Below are positions 39,601-45,450 of a stretch of DNA of 64,000 bases, piece after piece. The stretch lies in assembly GCA_038326025.1 (NCBI GenBank), contig JBBQJP010000016.1:18278-82277 (forward strand). The letters are read 5' to 3'. The first letter of the stretch is position 1, and each line of letters begins with the position of its first letter. The notes beneath the pieces were generated by a model. The model was not told the origin of the DNA and ran no database searches. It was given only the letters and a program-made list of their open reading frames with translations. The position numbers were made by a program, and so were the translations under genes. This DNA is from CAISIP01 sp038326025. Lineage in GTDB: Bacteria; Pseudomonadota; Gammaproteobacteria; Burkholderiales; Burkholderiaceae_C.

Positions 39601-39606
39601 GGTCAT
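30679..39606 (-). CDS. Giant hybrid histidine kinase 2: about 14 GAF modules, HisKA, HATPase, 2 REC (2975 aa)
   Basis: At 8.9 kb this is the largest gene in the window. A divergent N-terminal GAF-like module (about residues 20-150) contains SCLVVPVGTGQ and LYADIDGHRG. It is followed by 13 GAF modules of about 173 residues, each ending in a F(A/C)DQA-x-IAI helix and a linker of the ETQEALERQTA type. The HisKA His is near residue 2472 (SHEIRTPMN). The HATPase has DTGIGLS and GTGLGLAIS, and the receivers have Asp near 2762 and 2902. No membrane segment is present. The ATG at 39606 lies inside the last codons of the PIN toxin gene (11-bp overlap), so its translation is probably coupled to the toxin. 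Ligands of the GAFs are unknown. Confidence 0.93.
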   Translation of the reverse strand: MTAKSKEQPGANALPGAILGLHQETSEAVLFKRLVQETVACLGAQRVLLVSLASAEPSVTAARLPRGEDVDVLVQAVLPWLCEARSSGASRLRHGPKGAATKQQRSCLVVPVGTGQDSQAFLYADIDGHRGRFEDAEYKILVTLAAHGALAMERLRDADKLRRVADARAAQATAAAAAQSATADVLQVIGSSTGEPGPVFDKILECCEHLLSTTSMALFLVDDAGVLELERMHWTPAGRAHLGDAAIAQMDAAVRAMYPVPLAGTVAEMVFARGEPMQWRDVLNGTDVPDFYRVMAQRLGMNYSQLVVPLFWEGRGIGTIGLTRDIHAAYSETHGFSPQEQALVKTFADQAVIAIQNARRFRETQEALERQTATSDVLQVIGASVADAAPVFRKILDSCRHLFGDDQSGISLLRDDGQIDYVALRTDQPETEGILRRGYPRPLADSYQGYVMRKARVVHYPDIVNGPKVPAAMRQHGREVGNYSLLVAPLMWEGRGIGTIHVVRLPPRPYTDKESDLLQTFANQAAIAIQNARTFRETQEALQRQTATADILRVISSSPTDVQPVFDAIVTSLLRLFKTEFAAVQLLDAGVVTMPAVGGKPGFERLAERFPLPLDENTIGGLVMLTRQTRQFAALDDPATPPGTQQFGRDFGFNSVLFTPMVRSGQVIGAIGTAHPDGKPFGPHQLALIESFADQAVIAIENVRLFNETQVALRRQTASADILRVISGSPTDEQPVFDAIVSTAVALIRCDRAVMMRCDATAFWAAASAEPAGLRSGFSARRVAIDSEQNFPSRVIQGKATLHLPDWSAITLPLHEQKLFDEYGIKAGLMLPLLREGECVGVLNIIRFEHGAFSDDEIALAQSFCDQAMIAIENTRLFRETQDALERQTATAEVLQVISQSVSDTTPVFEQIARSCQRLFADGQVAIALIGDDDQMHFLEFLRAEYSANPLSRQAHDYVSGQFPQPVEKSIHGYAIHKRQVLHYPDVLAGADVPKGLRQSAIGLGQNYSLLVAPMFSADRGIGALQVVRIPPAPFSERDIGLLKSFADQAVIAIQNARLFNETQEALERQTATANVLKAISRTTFDLAAVLDTLIGAAARLCHAPMGVIFKVDGDFARPTGLFGATPALMEHLAAHPVDLRDQKSVTAHAVAAGRAMQVEDASESAQYGRSDVQKVGGYRTLLAMPILREGVAIGVLTLARPEVKAFNDKEIELVTSFADQAAIAMENVRLFNETQEALQRETASAAVLRVISESPTDVQPVFDAIVSSAVRLIACDRAVILRCDEAAFWTAASADENGLRDFTEANRVPIDPENNLPSQVIASGTALQTPDWSVSNLPETERKLHVSVGIQSSLILPLQRAGRSTGVLILMRMRVSTFSDKEIALAESFRDQAMIAIENTRMFKDTQEALEQQTASSAVLSVISNSVSDAAPVFEEIVQSCQRLFGGNTSIISLVGDDGLVRHEAIAAERGFTVAQVREFLDRDFPLPLAQSYQSYPIRKREVVHYPDMLNGPRVPQAMRQIARDVGNYSMLIAPMLWEGKGIGTIHVTRIPPTPFADKEAALLRTFADQAVIAIQNARLFNETQEALEQQTASAEVLQVIGNSVADTQPVFDKILLSCKHLFGGTQIGINLVGEDGNLWIGAYDGPGREELARLQPFPAGEGSGSGSAIAKRRVMHYPDATADEVPPVTRGGCKATGIRSVIFAPMLWEGRGIGTIFVGRESPGPFSDKAIAMLRTFCDQAVIAIQNARLFRETHEALERQTATAEILKVIASSPDDVQPVFDAIAASSNRLLGGFSTMVGRFADGKLHLVAFTSTDATGDAALQKSFPVRLERFHGAEALQSGQMVHIQDADKDFESFSQVRDVARARGWRSALFCPLMRDATSMGMISVTRREPGSFSHHQVQLLQTFADQAVIAIENVRLFNETREALEQQTATSEVLQVISRSTFDLDPVFRTLVESAVRLCGAQTGMIFRQQGGVMHLAASDGPNKEFMEYVASHPIAPGRGAATGRAALEGRTVHILDVEADPEYAYGGKALERYRSIVAVPLLRDGKVMGVFALWRHHVEAFTPRQIALVETFADQAVIAIENVRLFNETQESLERQTATAEILNVIASSPDDVQPILDAIVHSARKLIGGFSATLLRLVGETIHLAAYTATTEDGDRDLLSYFPAPLSSDSIYQPLLTAKPYIVEDTETAEGMSDGLRKLAASRGWRSQILVPLLHEGAAVGVISVTRIQPGTFSDHQFDLLKTFADQAVIAIQNTRLFNDTKEALEQQTATAEVLEVISGSVADARPVFDKILASCEKLFSSSEQGIVLVGDDGFVELAAHHGSALPALQAFYRARVPAASYGVGILRGKPIHVVNALDPATGRDLRAVAQWLNKPPLSLGAYSQVLAPMAWEGRPVGFLYAIRLPATGFGPKEISLLETFADQAVIAIQNARMFRETQEARAAAEAANEAKSSFLATMSHEIRTPMNAVIGMSGLLLDTPLNDEQRDFASTIRDSGDALLTIINDILDFSKIEAGRMDIEAHPFDVRECVEAALDLMSTRAAERKLDLAYLFEGEVPVAVNGDVTRLRQVLLNLLANAVKFTEQGEVVLTVSAKPADGGVELTFAIRDTGIGLSEQGMSRLFQSFSQADSSTTRKYGGTGLGLAISKRLAELMGGTMVAKSAGLGKGSTFSFSIVAPLAESPSTNRRDFIGQQPALAGKRMLVVDDNATNRKVLALQSGKWGMVVRDTESAAKALGWLDKGEAFDLAVLDMHMPEMDGLTLAGKIHAMRPALPLVLFSSLGRREVGDNEDLFEAYMGKPLRQSQLFDTLVGLLGDGDVPKQAAAPAKPKIDAGMAKRHPLRILLAEDNVVNQKLAMRLLQQMGYRADLASNGVEAIECVERQTYDVILMDVQMPEMDGLEASRRITAKWPADKRPRIIAMTANAMQGDREACLAAGMDDYVTKPIRVDALVEALMVAGGRDAN
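32250..38600 (-). repeat. Internal tandem array of about 13 GAF-coding units, period about 520 bp
   Basis: The module-closing sequence, on the plus strand GCGATCACCGCCTGGTC and variants, recurs near 38560, 38030, 37520, 36990, 36460, 35930, 35420, 34890, 34370, 33860, 33350, 32825 and 32295. The spacing is a regular 510-540 bp. The linkers are much better conserved than the GAF cores, so each unit keeps its joint while its sensor part has diverged. Confidence 0.85.
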
Positions 39607-40048
39607 CCGGTGCTTTCAGCTGACTATGGGACAGGAACGCCATCGGTCGCAGTATGGCGACGCCACACCAAGGGTTCATCACCAACAAATCGTCATCGCT
39701 GCTGACCAGCATGTCTGCGCGGCAGACCTGTATCAGTGCCAGGAATTTGTTGTCCATGGTATCGCGACAGGCAGGGCTCAAGCCATCTTCATCGGCCTGC
39801 GTCACGGGAAAGAAATGCAGGTGCGCGCGCAGCATGGCGGCGAATTCCAGACGGGCTTCGGGCGCGAGGTAGCGGTCAAAACGCGCACGTCGCATGACCC
39901 GCTCGAGCTCAAGCCAGGTGGGAACCGATGCACAAACGTCACAACGCGCCAGGGCCTGCAACAAGGCCTGGTGCGGCACCGAGCCGGGCTTGAGCGCCGC
40001 GCTGACCAGCGTGCTGGTGTCGATGACGACGCGTCTGGGCAGGCTCAC
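39596..40048 (-). CDS. PIN-domain toxin of a type II toxin-antitoxin pair
   Basis: The 150-residue protein belongs to the PIN-family putative toxin group (VapC-like ribonucleases). Acidic active-site positions are visible: Asp in VVIDTSTLVSA (about residue 9), Glu in WLELERVM, Asp in DTMDNKFLAL and the SSDDDLL cluster. It would cleave RNA when freed from its antitoxin. It starts with GTG 40048, 91 bp after the antitoxin gene, and its TAA overlaps the kinase 2 start by 11 bp. The gap to the antitoxin is longer than usual for such pairs. Confidence 0.85.
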   Translation of the reverse strand: MSLPRRVVIDTSTLVSAALKPGSVPHQALLQALARCDVCASVPTWLELERVMRRARFDRYLAPEARLEFAAMLRAHLHFFPVTQADEDGLSPACRDTMDNKFLALIQVCRADMLVSSDDDLLVMNPWCGVAILRPMAFLSHSQLKAPDDR

Positions 40049-40139
40049 TGTCGTACTTTCGCCCTAGCGGCAGCAGTGCTGACGCACGGAGGCGGCCTGG
40101 ATGCTAACCAGGAACCCTTCGACGCTCGGGCTGCCGTGC

Positions 40140-40415
40140 TCATCGCAGTTCATGAACCAGCCGGTTGATGTCATCGTCCGAAAGCTCCGCTGCCGCCGGT
40201 GTGGCAAGTCGGCCGGCTTTTTCGCTCCAGGCCTGCAGCGCGTCGACCGCTTTGCTGCGGCGTACGCGCACATCAAGCAATTCCTCCATGTCCTGTGGCG
40301 ACACGATAAAAGCGGCCGGCCGGCCGTGGCGGGTGACTGTGACCGGCTCGCGCCGCGCCATATCGAGCAACTGGCCGAAACGATTCTGGGCTTCAACAGA
40401 TGTGACGGAAATCAT
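40140..40415 (-). CDS. Phd/YefM-type antitoxin
   Basis: The 91-residue protein has the Phd/YefM N-terminal DNA-binding fold: SVTSVEAQNRFGQLLDMARREPVTVTRHGRPAAFIVS, with the last part the conserved strand-turn. A C-terminal acidic helix (LSDDDINRLVHELR) would wrap the toxin. Such antitoxins repress their own promoter and neutralise the partner ribonuclease. ATG 40415 has GGGAG seven bases upstream. The gene lies between two giant kinase genes, with a candidate promoter directly upstream at 40446-40474. Confidence 0.88.
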   Translation of the reverse strand: MISVTSVEAQNRFGQLLDMARREPVTVTRHGRPAAFIVSPQDMEELLDVRVRRSKAVDALQAWSEKAGRLATPAAAELSDDDINRLVHELR

Positions 40416-40445
40416 GCAAACGCTCCCAAGAATTGATTTATGTAC

Positions 40446-40474
40446 AGTTTAGCCATAATAGCTAGTATTGCCAA
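40446..40474 (-). promoter_or_regulatory. Candidate promoter of the toxin-antitoxin pair (and possibly kinase 2 onward)
   Basis: In an unusually AT-rich 64-bp gap, the minus strand reads TTGGCA (40474-40469), a 17-bp spacer and TAAACT (40451-40446), about 30 bp upstream of the antitoxin start. The -35 matches consensus at five of six positions and the -10 at four. It could make the kinase 2-kinase 1-HPt-cyclase segment subject to antitoxin autoregulation. Confidence 0.5.
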
Positions 40475-40479
40475 ATCCA

Positions 40480-43400
40480 TCACGCTTCCTGCCAACCCGT
40501 CGCTTGCATCAATGCCTCGACCAGCGCATCCACCCGGATCGGCTTGGTCACATAGTCGTCCATGCCCGCAGCCAGGCACTCTTCGCGGTCGCCCTGCATC
40601 GCATTGGCGGTCATCGCAATGATGCGTGGGCGCTGCTCCGGCGGGTATTTGGCCGTGATCCGCCGCGATGCCTCCAGTCCGTCCATCTCCGGCATCTGCA
40701 CGTCCATCAGGATCACGTCGTAGCTCTGGCGCGCAACGCTCTCGATCGCCTCGATGCCGTTGCTCGCCAGGTCAGCCCGGTACCCCATCTGCAGCAATAG
40801 GCGCAAGGCCAGCTTCTGGTTCACCACGTTGTCTTCGGCCAGCAGGATACGCAGCGGATGGCGCGTGGCCATCTCGGAATCGATGCGCGGCTTGACCGGG
40901 GCGGCAGCCGGCCGCGGTGCTGCGCCTTCTGACAACAGACTGACCAGCGTATCGAACAGCTGGCTCTGGCGCAGCGGCTTGGCCAGCGTGGCGGCAAATA
41001 GTCCGGCACTGTCTTCCTGACGCCCGAGCGAGGTGAACAGCACCAACGGGAGGGGGTGGCCGGCTTCCCGGATACGCGTGGCCAGCATCGCACCATCCAT
41101 CTGCGGCATGTGCATGTCCACAATGGCCAAGTCATAGTGGTCCTTGCCCAGCATCTCCAGAACCTTGGTCGGGTCTTCGGTGTCGCGCACCACCATGCCC
41201 CACTTGGCCGTCTGCAAGGCCAGGATGCGCCGATTCGTGGCGTTGTCGTCCACTACCAGGATGCGTTTGCCCTTGAGCGCGGCCTGTTCGCCGATGAACT
41301 CGCGCCGGGCGCCCACCGGCAGGTCGGTCGGCTTGTTGCCAATGGTGAAGTGAAAGCTGCTGCCCTGCCCCGGCCCGCCGCTCTCGGCCCACATGCTGCC
41401 GCCCATCAGTTCGGCCAGCAGCTTGCTGATCGCCAGGCCCAGCCCGGTGCCGCCGTACTTGCGCGTGGTTCCGCTGTCGGCCTGGCTGAACTTCTGGAAC
41501 AGGCGCGAGAGTCCGGCTTCACTCAATCCGATGCCGGTATCATGGACCGTGAAGTGCAGCTGGCTGCCCTCGTCGGTCTGCTCGTCGCCCTCGGCGCGCA
41601 CCGTCAGCACCACCTCCCCCTTCTCGGTGAACTTGACCGAGTTCGACAGCAGGTTAAGCAGCACCTGGCGCAGCCGTGTCACATCGCCCAGGATCGCCGC
41701 AGGCACTTCGCCCTCAAACTGGTAGGCGATGTCCAGGTGTTTTTCGGCGGCCCGTCCGCCGATCAGATCCATCGCCGACTCGACACATTCGCGCAGGTCC
41801 AGCGGATGGGCCTCGATGTCCATGCGCCCGGCCTCGATCTTGGAGAAGTCCAGGATGTCGTTGATGATGGTCAGCAGCGAGTCGCCTGAATCGCGGATGG
41901 TCGAGGCAAAGTCGCGCTGATCCTCGGTCAGTGCGGTGTCCAGCAGCAGCCCGCTCATACCGATCACTGCATTCATCGGCGTGCGGATCTCGTGGCTCAT
42001 CGTGGCCAGGAAGGCGCTCTTGGCTTCGTTGGCGGCTTCGGCCTGGGCACGCGCCTCCTGCGTCTCCTTGAACATCTTCGCGTTCTGAATCGCGATAACC
42101 GCCTGGTCGGCGAAGGTCTTGACCAGGTTGATGTCGCGCTCGCTGAAGGGTGATGGCGGAGTCCGGTTGACTGCCAGCGCCCCAACACCGTTTCCCTTCC
42201 AGATCATCGGTGCGTAAAGAACCGAGTAGTTTCCCAGAGTCCGGGCCGTCTCACGCAGGCCGGCTGGAACGTCCTCGCCATTCAGTACATCCGGGTAGTG
42301 CAGCACCTGGTTCTTGTGGATGACATAGCCATGGATCGAATCGCGCGCCGGCCGCGGAAACTCCTTTTGCAGACGAGCCACCAATGACTGCTCCACCGCG
42401 GTGGCCTGCTGGAACCGCTCGGCACTGACGATCAGATGCACCAGGCCGTCGTCGTCGATCAATCCAATATTGGCGAACACCCCGTCAAACAGCGTCTCGC
42501 AGCTGCCGAGGATCTTGTCGAACACCGGCGCGGCATCAGCCACCGAAACGCCGATCACCCGCAGTACGTCGGCAGATGCCCGTTGCTGCTCCAGCGCCTC
42601 CTGCGTCTCGTTGAACAGCCGCGTGTTCTCGATCGCGATCAGCGCCTGGTCGCGGAAGGATTCAGCCAGCGCAATCTCCTTGTCGCCGAAGGTCCGCGCG
42701 CGCTTGTCGGCGAAGGACAGCAAACCAATGCATTCGCCGCCGCGCAGCAGCGGCAGGTACAGCGCCGAGCCGACGCCAAAGGCCTCGCGAATGCGGCCTT
42801 CATGCTCGGGCAGATCGACTGCGCCCCAGTCCGGCAGATGCAGCATCTTCCCGCTGGCCGCCGCCCGGGCCGGGAAATTGTGGGCCGCATCGAGCGGCAA
42901 CTCCGGCATGCCCACATCCATCGGCCCGGCAGGTGAAGCGCCGGCGGCCACCTCGATACCGCTGGCCTTGACGCGGAACACGAAGGACATGTCGACGCCG
43001 AGCAGACGCACCGCGGTAGCGACGATGGCGTCGAATACCGGCGTCACGTCGGTGGGCGAGCCGCTGATCACGCGCAGGATGTCGGCCGTGGCGGTCTGGC
43101 GGGCCAGTGACTCCTGCGTCTCGTTGAACAGTCGCGCGTTCTGGATCGCGACCACCGCCTGGTCGGCAAAGGACATCAGCAGCGACTGCTCCTTGTCAGT
43201 GAAGCTGTCGCCGGCTTTGCGATTGACAACGATCGATCCGATACATTGTTCGCCCGATACCATCGTGGCACCCATCTGCGCGTACGAGAAGCCCATCGCC
43301 AACGCCGGCGCGCGCATCGCCGGTCCGGCGTTGGGGTCGTTCAGGGGGTCGCGCGTGCTGTACACGCCCTTGCCGCGTCGCATCCAGGCCGCTTCCCGGG

Positions 43401-45438
43401 CGCTGAGCTGGACCGGGTAGGCGGAGTTCCCCAAATCGCGTATCGCTGCCATCTGTGCGTCGCTGAACGATTCAGCCAGGCTCTGCGGCAAATGCTGGGC
43501 GACCAGATGCAGCCTGTCATTCTCGTCCAGCAGGTTCAACGCCTGCCCGGTGCCGCCGAACAGCCGGCTGCAACTCTCCAGAATCTTGTCGAACACCGGC
43601 TGCGCATCGGACATCGATCCCGCAATCACCTGCAATACGTCCGCGGTTGCGGTCTGCTGCTCCAGTGCCTCTTTCGTTTCGTTGAACAGCCGGACGTTCT
43701 CGATCGCGATCACCGCCTGGCTGGCAAAGGTCTGCAACAGGTCGACTATATGCGGCGGGAAGTCGCCCGGCTCCCGGCGCGTCACGCTGATGACGCCGAT
43801 GGGAGCGCCGTGGTGCAGCATTGGCACACCCAGCATGCTGCGATAGCCGCGCTTGCGCGCCAGTTCGCGCCATTCGTCGCTGAGCCCTGGCTCGGTTTCG
43901 ACATCGGGCACGATCTGCGGCTCGCCGCTGCGCACGGGCAGCAGCAAATAGGTGGTGGCAACCGGCAGGGCGCCGATCGCATGCAGCGCCTGAGCGCCGG
44001 TCTCGTCGGTGGCGGTGAATGCCGTCAGGTGCGCGTTGCCGCCATGTACGCGCCAGACAGTGGCGGAAAAGCCGTTCACCAATTGCCGTGCACTGTTGAC
44101 GATGGCGTCGAGCACTGGCTGCACGTCGTCGGGCGAACTGGCAATGACCTTGAGGATCCCGGCCGTCGCGGTCTGGCGTTCCAGGGCCTCGCGGGTATCG
44201 TTAAACAGCTTCGCGTTCTGGATGGCGATCACCGCCTGGTCGGCGAAGCTGGCCAGCAATTCCTGCTCCCTGAGCGTGAAGCCGCCCAACGCCTGGCGAA
44301 TCAGGACGATGGCACCGATGCCGCGCCCACCCTGCATCAGCGGCGCCATCATCTGGGAGTAGTTGCGGCCGCTGGCAAGTGCCACCGCGCGCACGCCCGG
44401 CGGCACGTCGGCACCATGGAGCACATCGGGGAAATTAAGCACCCGCCCCGAGGCAATCGCGGCGGCCGTGCCGGTGCCGGCCAGCGGCATGGGAAAGGCC
44501 GCATTCGACTTTTCCTGTGCCGCCGCGAGGTCCGCCTCGGTCCAGCCCGCCGGCGCGTCGCGCGCGGCTACTATCCGTGACGCTGCGCCTCGCAGCAGTC
44601 CGTCCTCGCCGATCAGCAGCACGGCCGTGAACTGCGCATCGAACAGGCGGCCACAACTCGCGAGGATCTTGTCCAGCACCGGCTGGGCGTCGGCCATTGA
44701 ACTGCTGATGACCTGCAGCACCTCGGCGGTCGCGGTCTGCCGTGCCAGCGCGGCTTCGACCTGCGCCAGGTGCTCGGCTTTCTGCGCCAGTTGCGTCTCG
44801 CGGGCCGCGGCTAACTGCAGGTTGATGGCGCGGCTGCGTTGCCCATAGACCATGGCCGGCACCAGCGCGAAAAGGGCGAAGCCCAGCAGGATCGACACGG
44901 TGAGCAGCGTCAGAACGTCGGGGGAAAAGAACCCCCCATGGGAGACGAAGCGTTCGCCGACCCCTGCGACCAGCACCACGACCATGCTGCTCGCAACCCA
45001 GTACTTGGTGTAGCGCAGCTCGTCCACGAACGGCGCCGTCAGCGGCGCCAGGAGGACGTAGACCAGCAGATACGGCGAGGACGCGAAGCCACCGAGCGCG
45101 AAGTGCACACCCAGGAAGCCCAGTTGGTGGATCAGGCCCAGCAGCACAAGCCACAGCCGGTAGTTGCGCAGCCGGATGTACGCCATGCCGCAAAGCAAAA
45201 TGCTGGACCCGACGACCAAGCAGATCAGACTTGCCAGGCGGGCACCGACTGCAAAATAGATCACGCCGTAAATCGGCCAGACCGACAGGCCAACGGCATA
45301 CATGGCGACACCCATCGCCTTGCGCAGCTTCAGCTCGGGCGGGTCTGCCGGCTCGCTGGCATATCGGACGAAACGATCTTTCAGCCGCTGCAACAGCGGC
45401 TGCTGGCTGGTATCCGGATCAGTGGAAGTCGCGGTCAA
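40480..45438 (-). CDS. Membrane-bound hybrid histidine kinase 3: 6 TM, 5 GAF, HisKA, HATPase, 2 REC (1652 aa)
   Basis: This is the only kinase of the four with membrane helices. About six TM segments occupy residues 42-205 (for example LICLVVGSSILLCGMAYI), and a coiled coil at 205-240 leads into five GAF modules ending near 404, 581, 766, 938 and 1119. The HisKA His is near 1149, the HATPase has DTGIGLS and GTGLGLAIS, and the receivers have Asp near 1441 (IVDMHMPQMDG) and 1579. The start is TTG 45438, supported by AGAGGGA eight bases upstream. It begins 12 bp after the stop of kinase 4. Its kinase core is nearly identical to that of kinase 4. Confidence 0.93.
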   Translation of the reverse strand: MTATSTDPDTSQQPLLQRLKDRFVRYASEPADPPELKLRKAMGVAMYAVGLSVWPIYGVIYFAVGARLASLICLVVGSSILLCGMAYIRLRNYRLWLVLLGLIHQLGFLGVHFALGGFASSPYLLVYVLLAPLTAPFVDELRYTKYWVASSMVVVLVAGVGERFVSHGGFFSPDVLTLLTVSILLGFALFALVPAMVYGQRSRAINLQLAAARETQLAQKAEHLAQVEAALARQTATAEVLQVISSSMADAQPVLDKILASCGRLFDAQFTAVLLIGEDGLLRGAASRIVAARDAPAGWTEADLAAAQEKSNAAFPMPLAGTGTAAAIASGRVLNFPDVLHGADVPPGVRAVALASGRNYSQMMAPLMQGGRGIGAIVLIRQALGGFTLREQELLASFADQAVIAIQNAKLFNDTREALERQTATAGILKVIASSPDDVQPVLDAIVNSARQLVNGFSATVWRVHGGNAHLTAFTATDETGAQALHAIGALPVATTYLLLPVRSGEPQIVPDVETEPGLSDEWRELARKRGYRSMLGVPMLHHGAPIGVISVTRREPGDFPPHIVDLLQTFASQAVIAIENVRLFNETKEALEQQTATADVLQVIAGSMSDAQPVFDKILESCSRLFGGTGQALNLLDENDRLHLVAQHLPQSLAESFSDAQMAAIRDLGNSAYPVQLSAREAAWMRRGKGVYSTRDPLNDPNAGPAMRAPALAMGFSYAQMGATMVSGEQCIGSIVVNRKAGDSFTDKEQSLLMSFADQAVVAIQNARLFNETQESLARQTATADILRVISGSPTDVTPVFDAIVATAVRLLGVDMSFVFRVKASGIEVAAGASPAGPMDVGMPELPLDAAHNFPARAAASGKMLHLPDWGAVDLPEHEGRIREAFGVGSALYLPLLRGGECIGLLSFADKRARTFGDKEIALAESFRDQALIAIENTRLFNETQEALEQQRASADVLRVIGVSVADAAPVFDKILGSCETLFDGVFANIGLIDDDGLVHLIVSAERFQQATAVEQSLVARLQKEFPRPARDSIHGYVIHKNQVLHYPDVLNGEDVPAGLRETARTLGNYSVLYAPMIWKGNGVGALAVNRTPPSPFSERDINLVKTFADQAVIAIQNAKMFKETQEARAQAEAANEAKSAFLATMSHEIRTPMNAVIGMSGLLLDTALTEDQRDFASTIRDSGDSLLTIINDILDFSKIEAGRMDIEAHPLDLRECVESAMDLIGGRAAEKHLDIAYQFEGEVPAAILGDVTRLRQVLLNLLSNSVKFTEKGEVVLTVRAEGDEQTDEGSQLHFTVHDTGIGLSEAGLSRLFQKFSQADSGTTRKYGGTGLGLAISKLLAELMGGSMWAESGGPGQGSSFHFTIGNKPTDLPVGARREFIGEQAALKGKRILVVDDNATNRRILALQTAKWGMVVRDTEDPTKVLEMLGKDHYDLAIVDMHMPQMDGAMLATRIREAGHPLPLVLFTSLGRQEDSAGLFAATLAKPLRQSQLFDTLVSLLSEGAAPRPAAAPVKPRIDSEMATRHPLRILLAEDNVVNQKLALRLLLQMGYRADLASNGIEAIESVARQSYDVILMDVQMPEMDGLEASRRITAKYPPEQRPRIIAMTANAMQGDREECLAAGMDDYVTKPIRVDALVEALMQATGWQEA
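40490..42075 (-). repeat. Kinase-core duplication shared with 45465-47045 (and more distantly with 23520-25110 and 30690-32270)
   Basis: The segment coding HisKA-HATPase-REC-REC in kinase 3 matches the same segment of kinase 4 at the DNA level. By eye, a 190-base comparison around 41700 and 46680 shows about a dozen mismatches, mostly synonymous. The proteins are identical through long runs around the phospho-acceptor His. Kinases 1 and 2 carry the same core at lower identity. The GAF parts of the genes are far more diverged. Confidence 0.85.
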
Positions 45439-45450
45439 GTGTTGTCCCTC

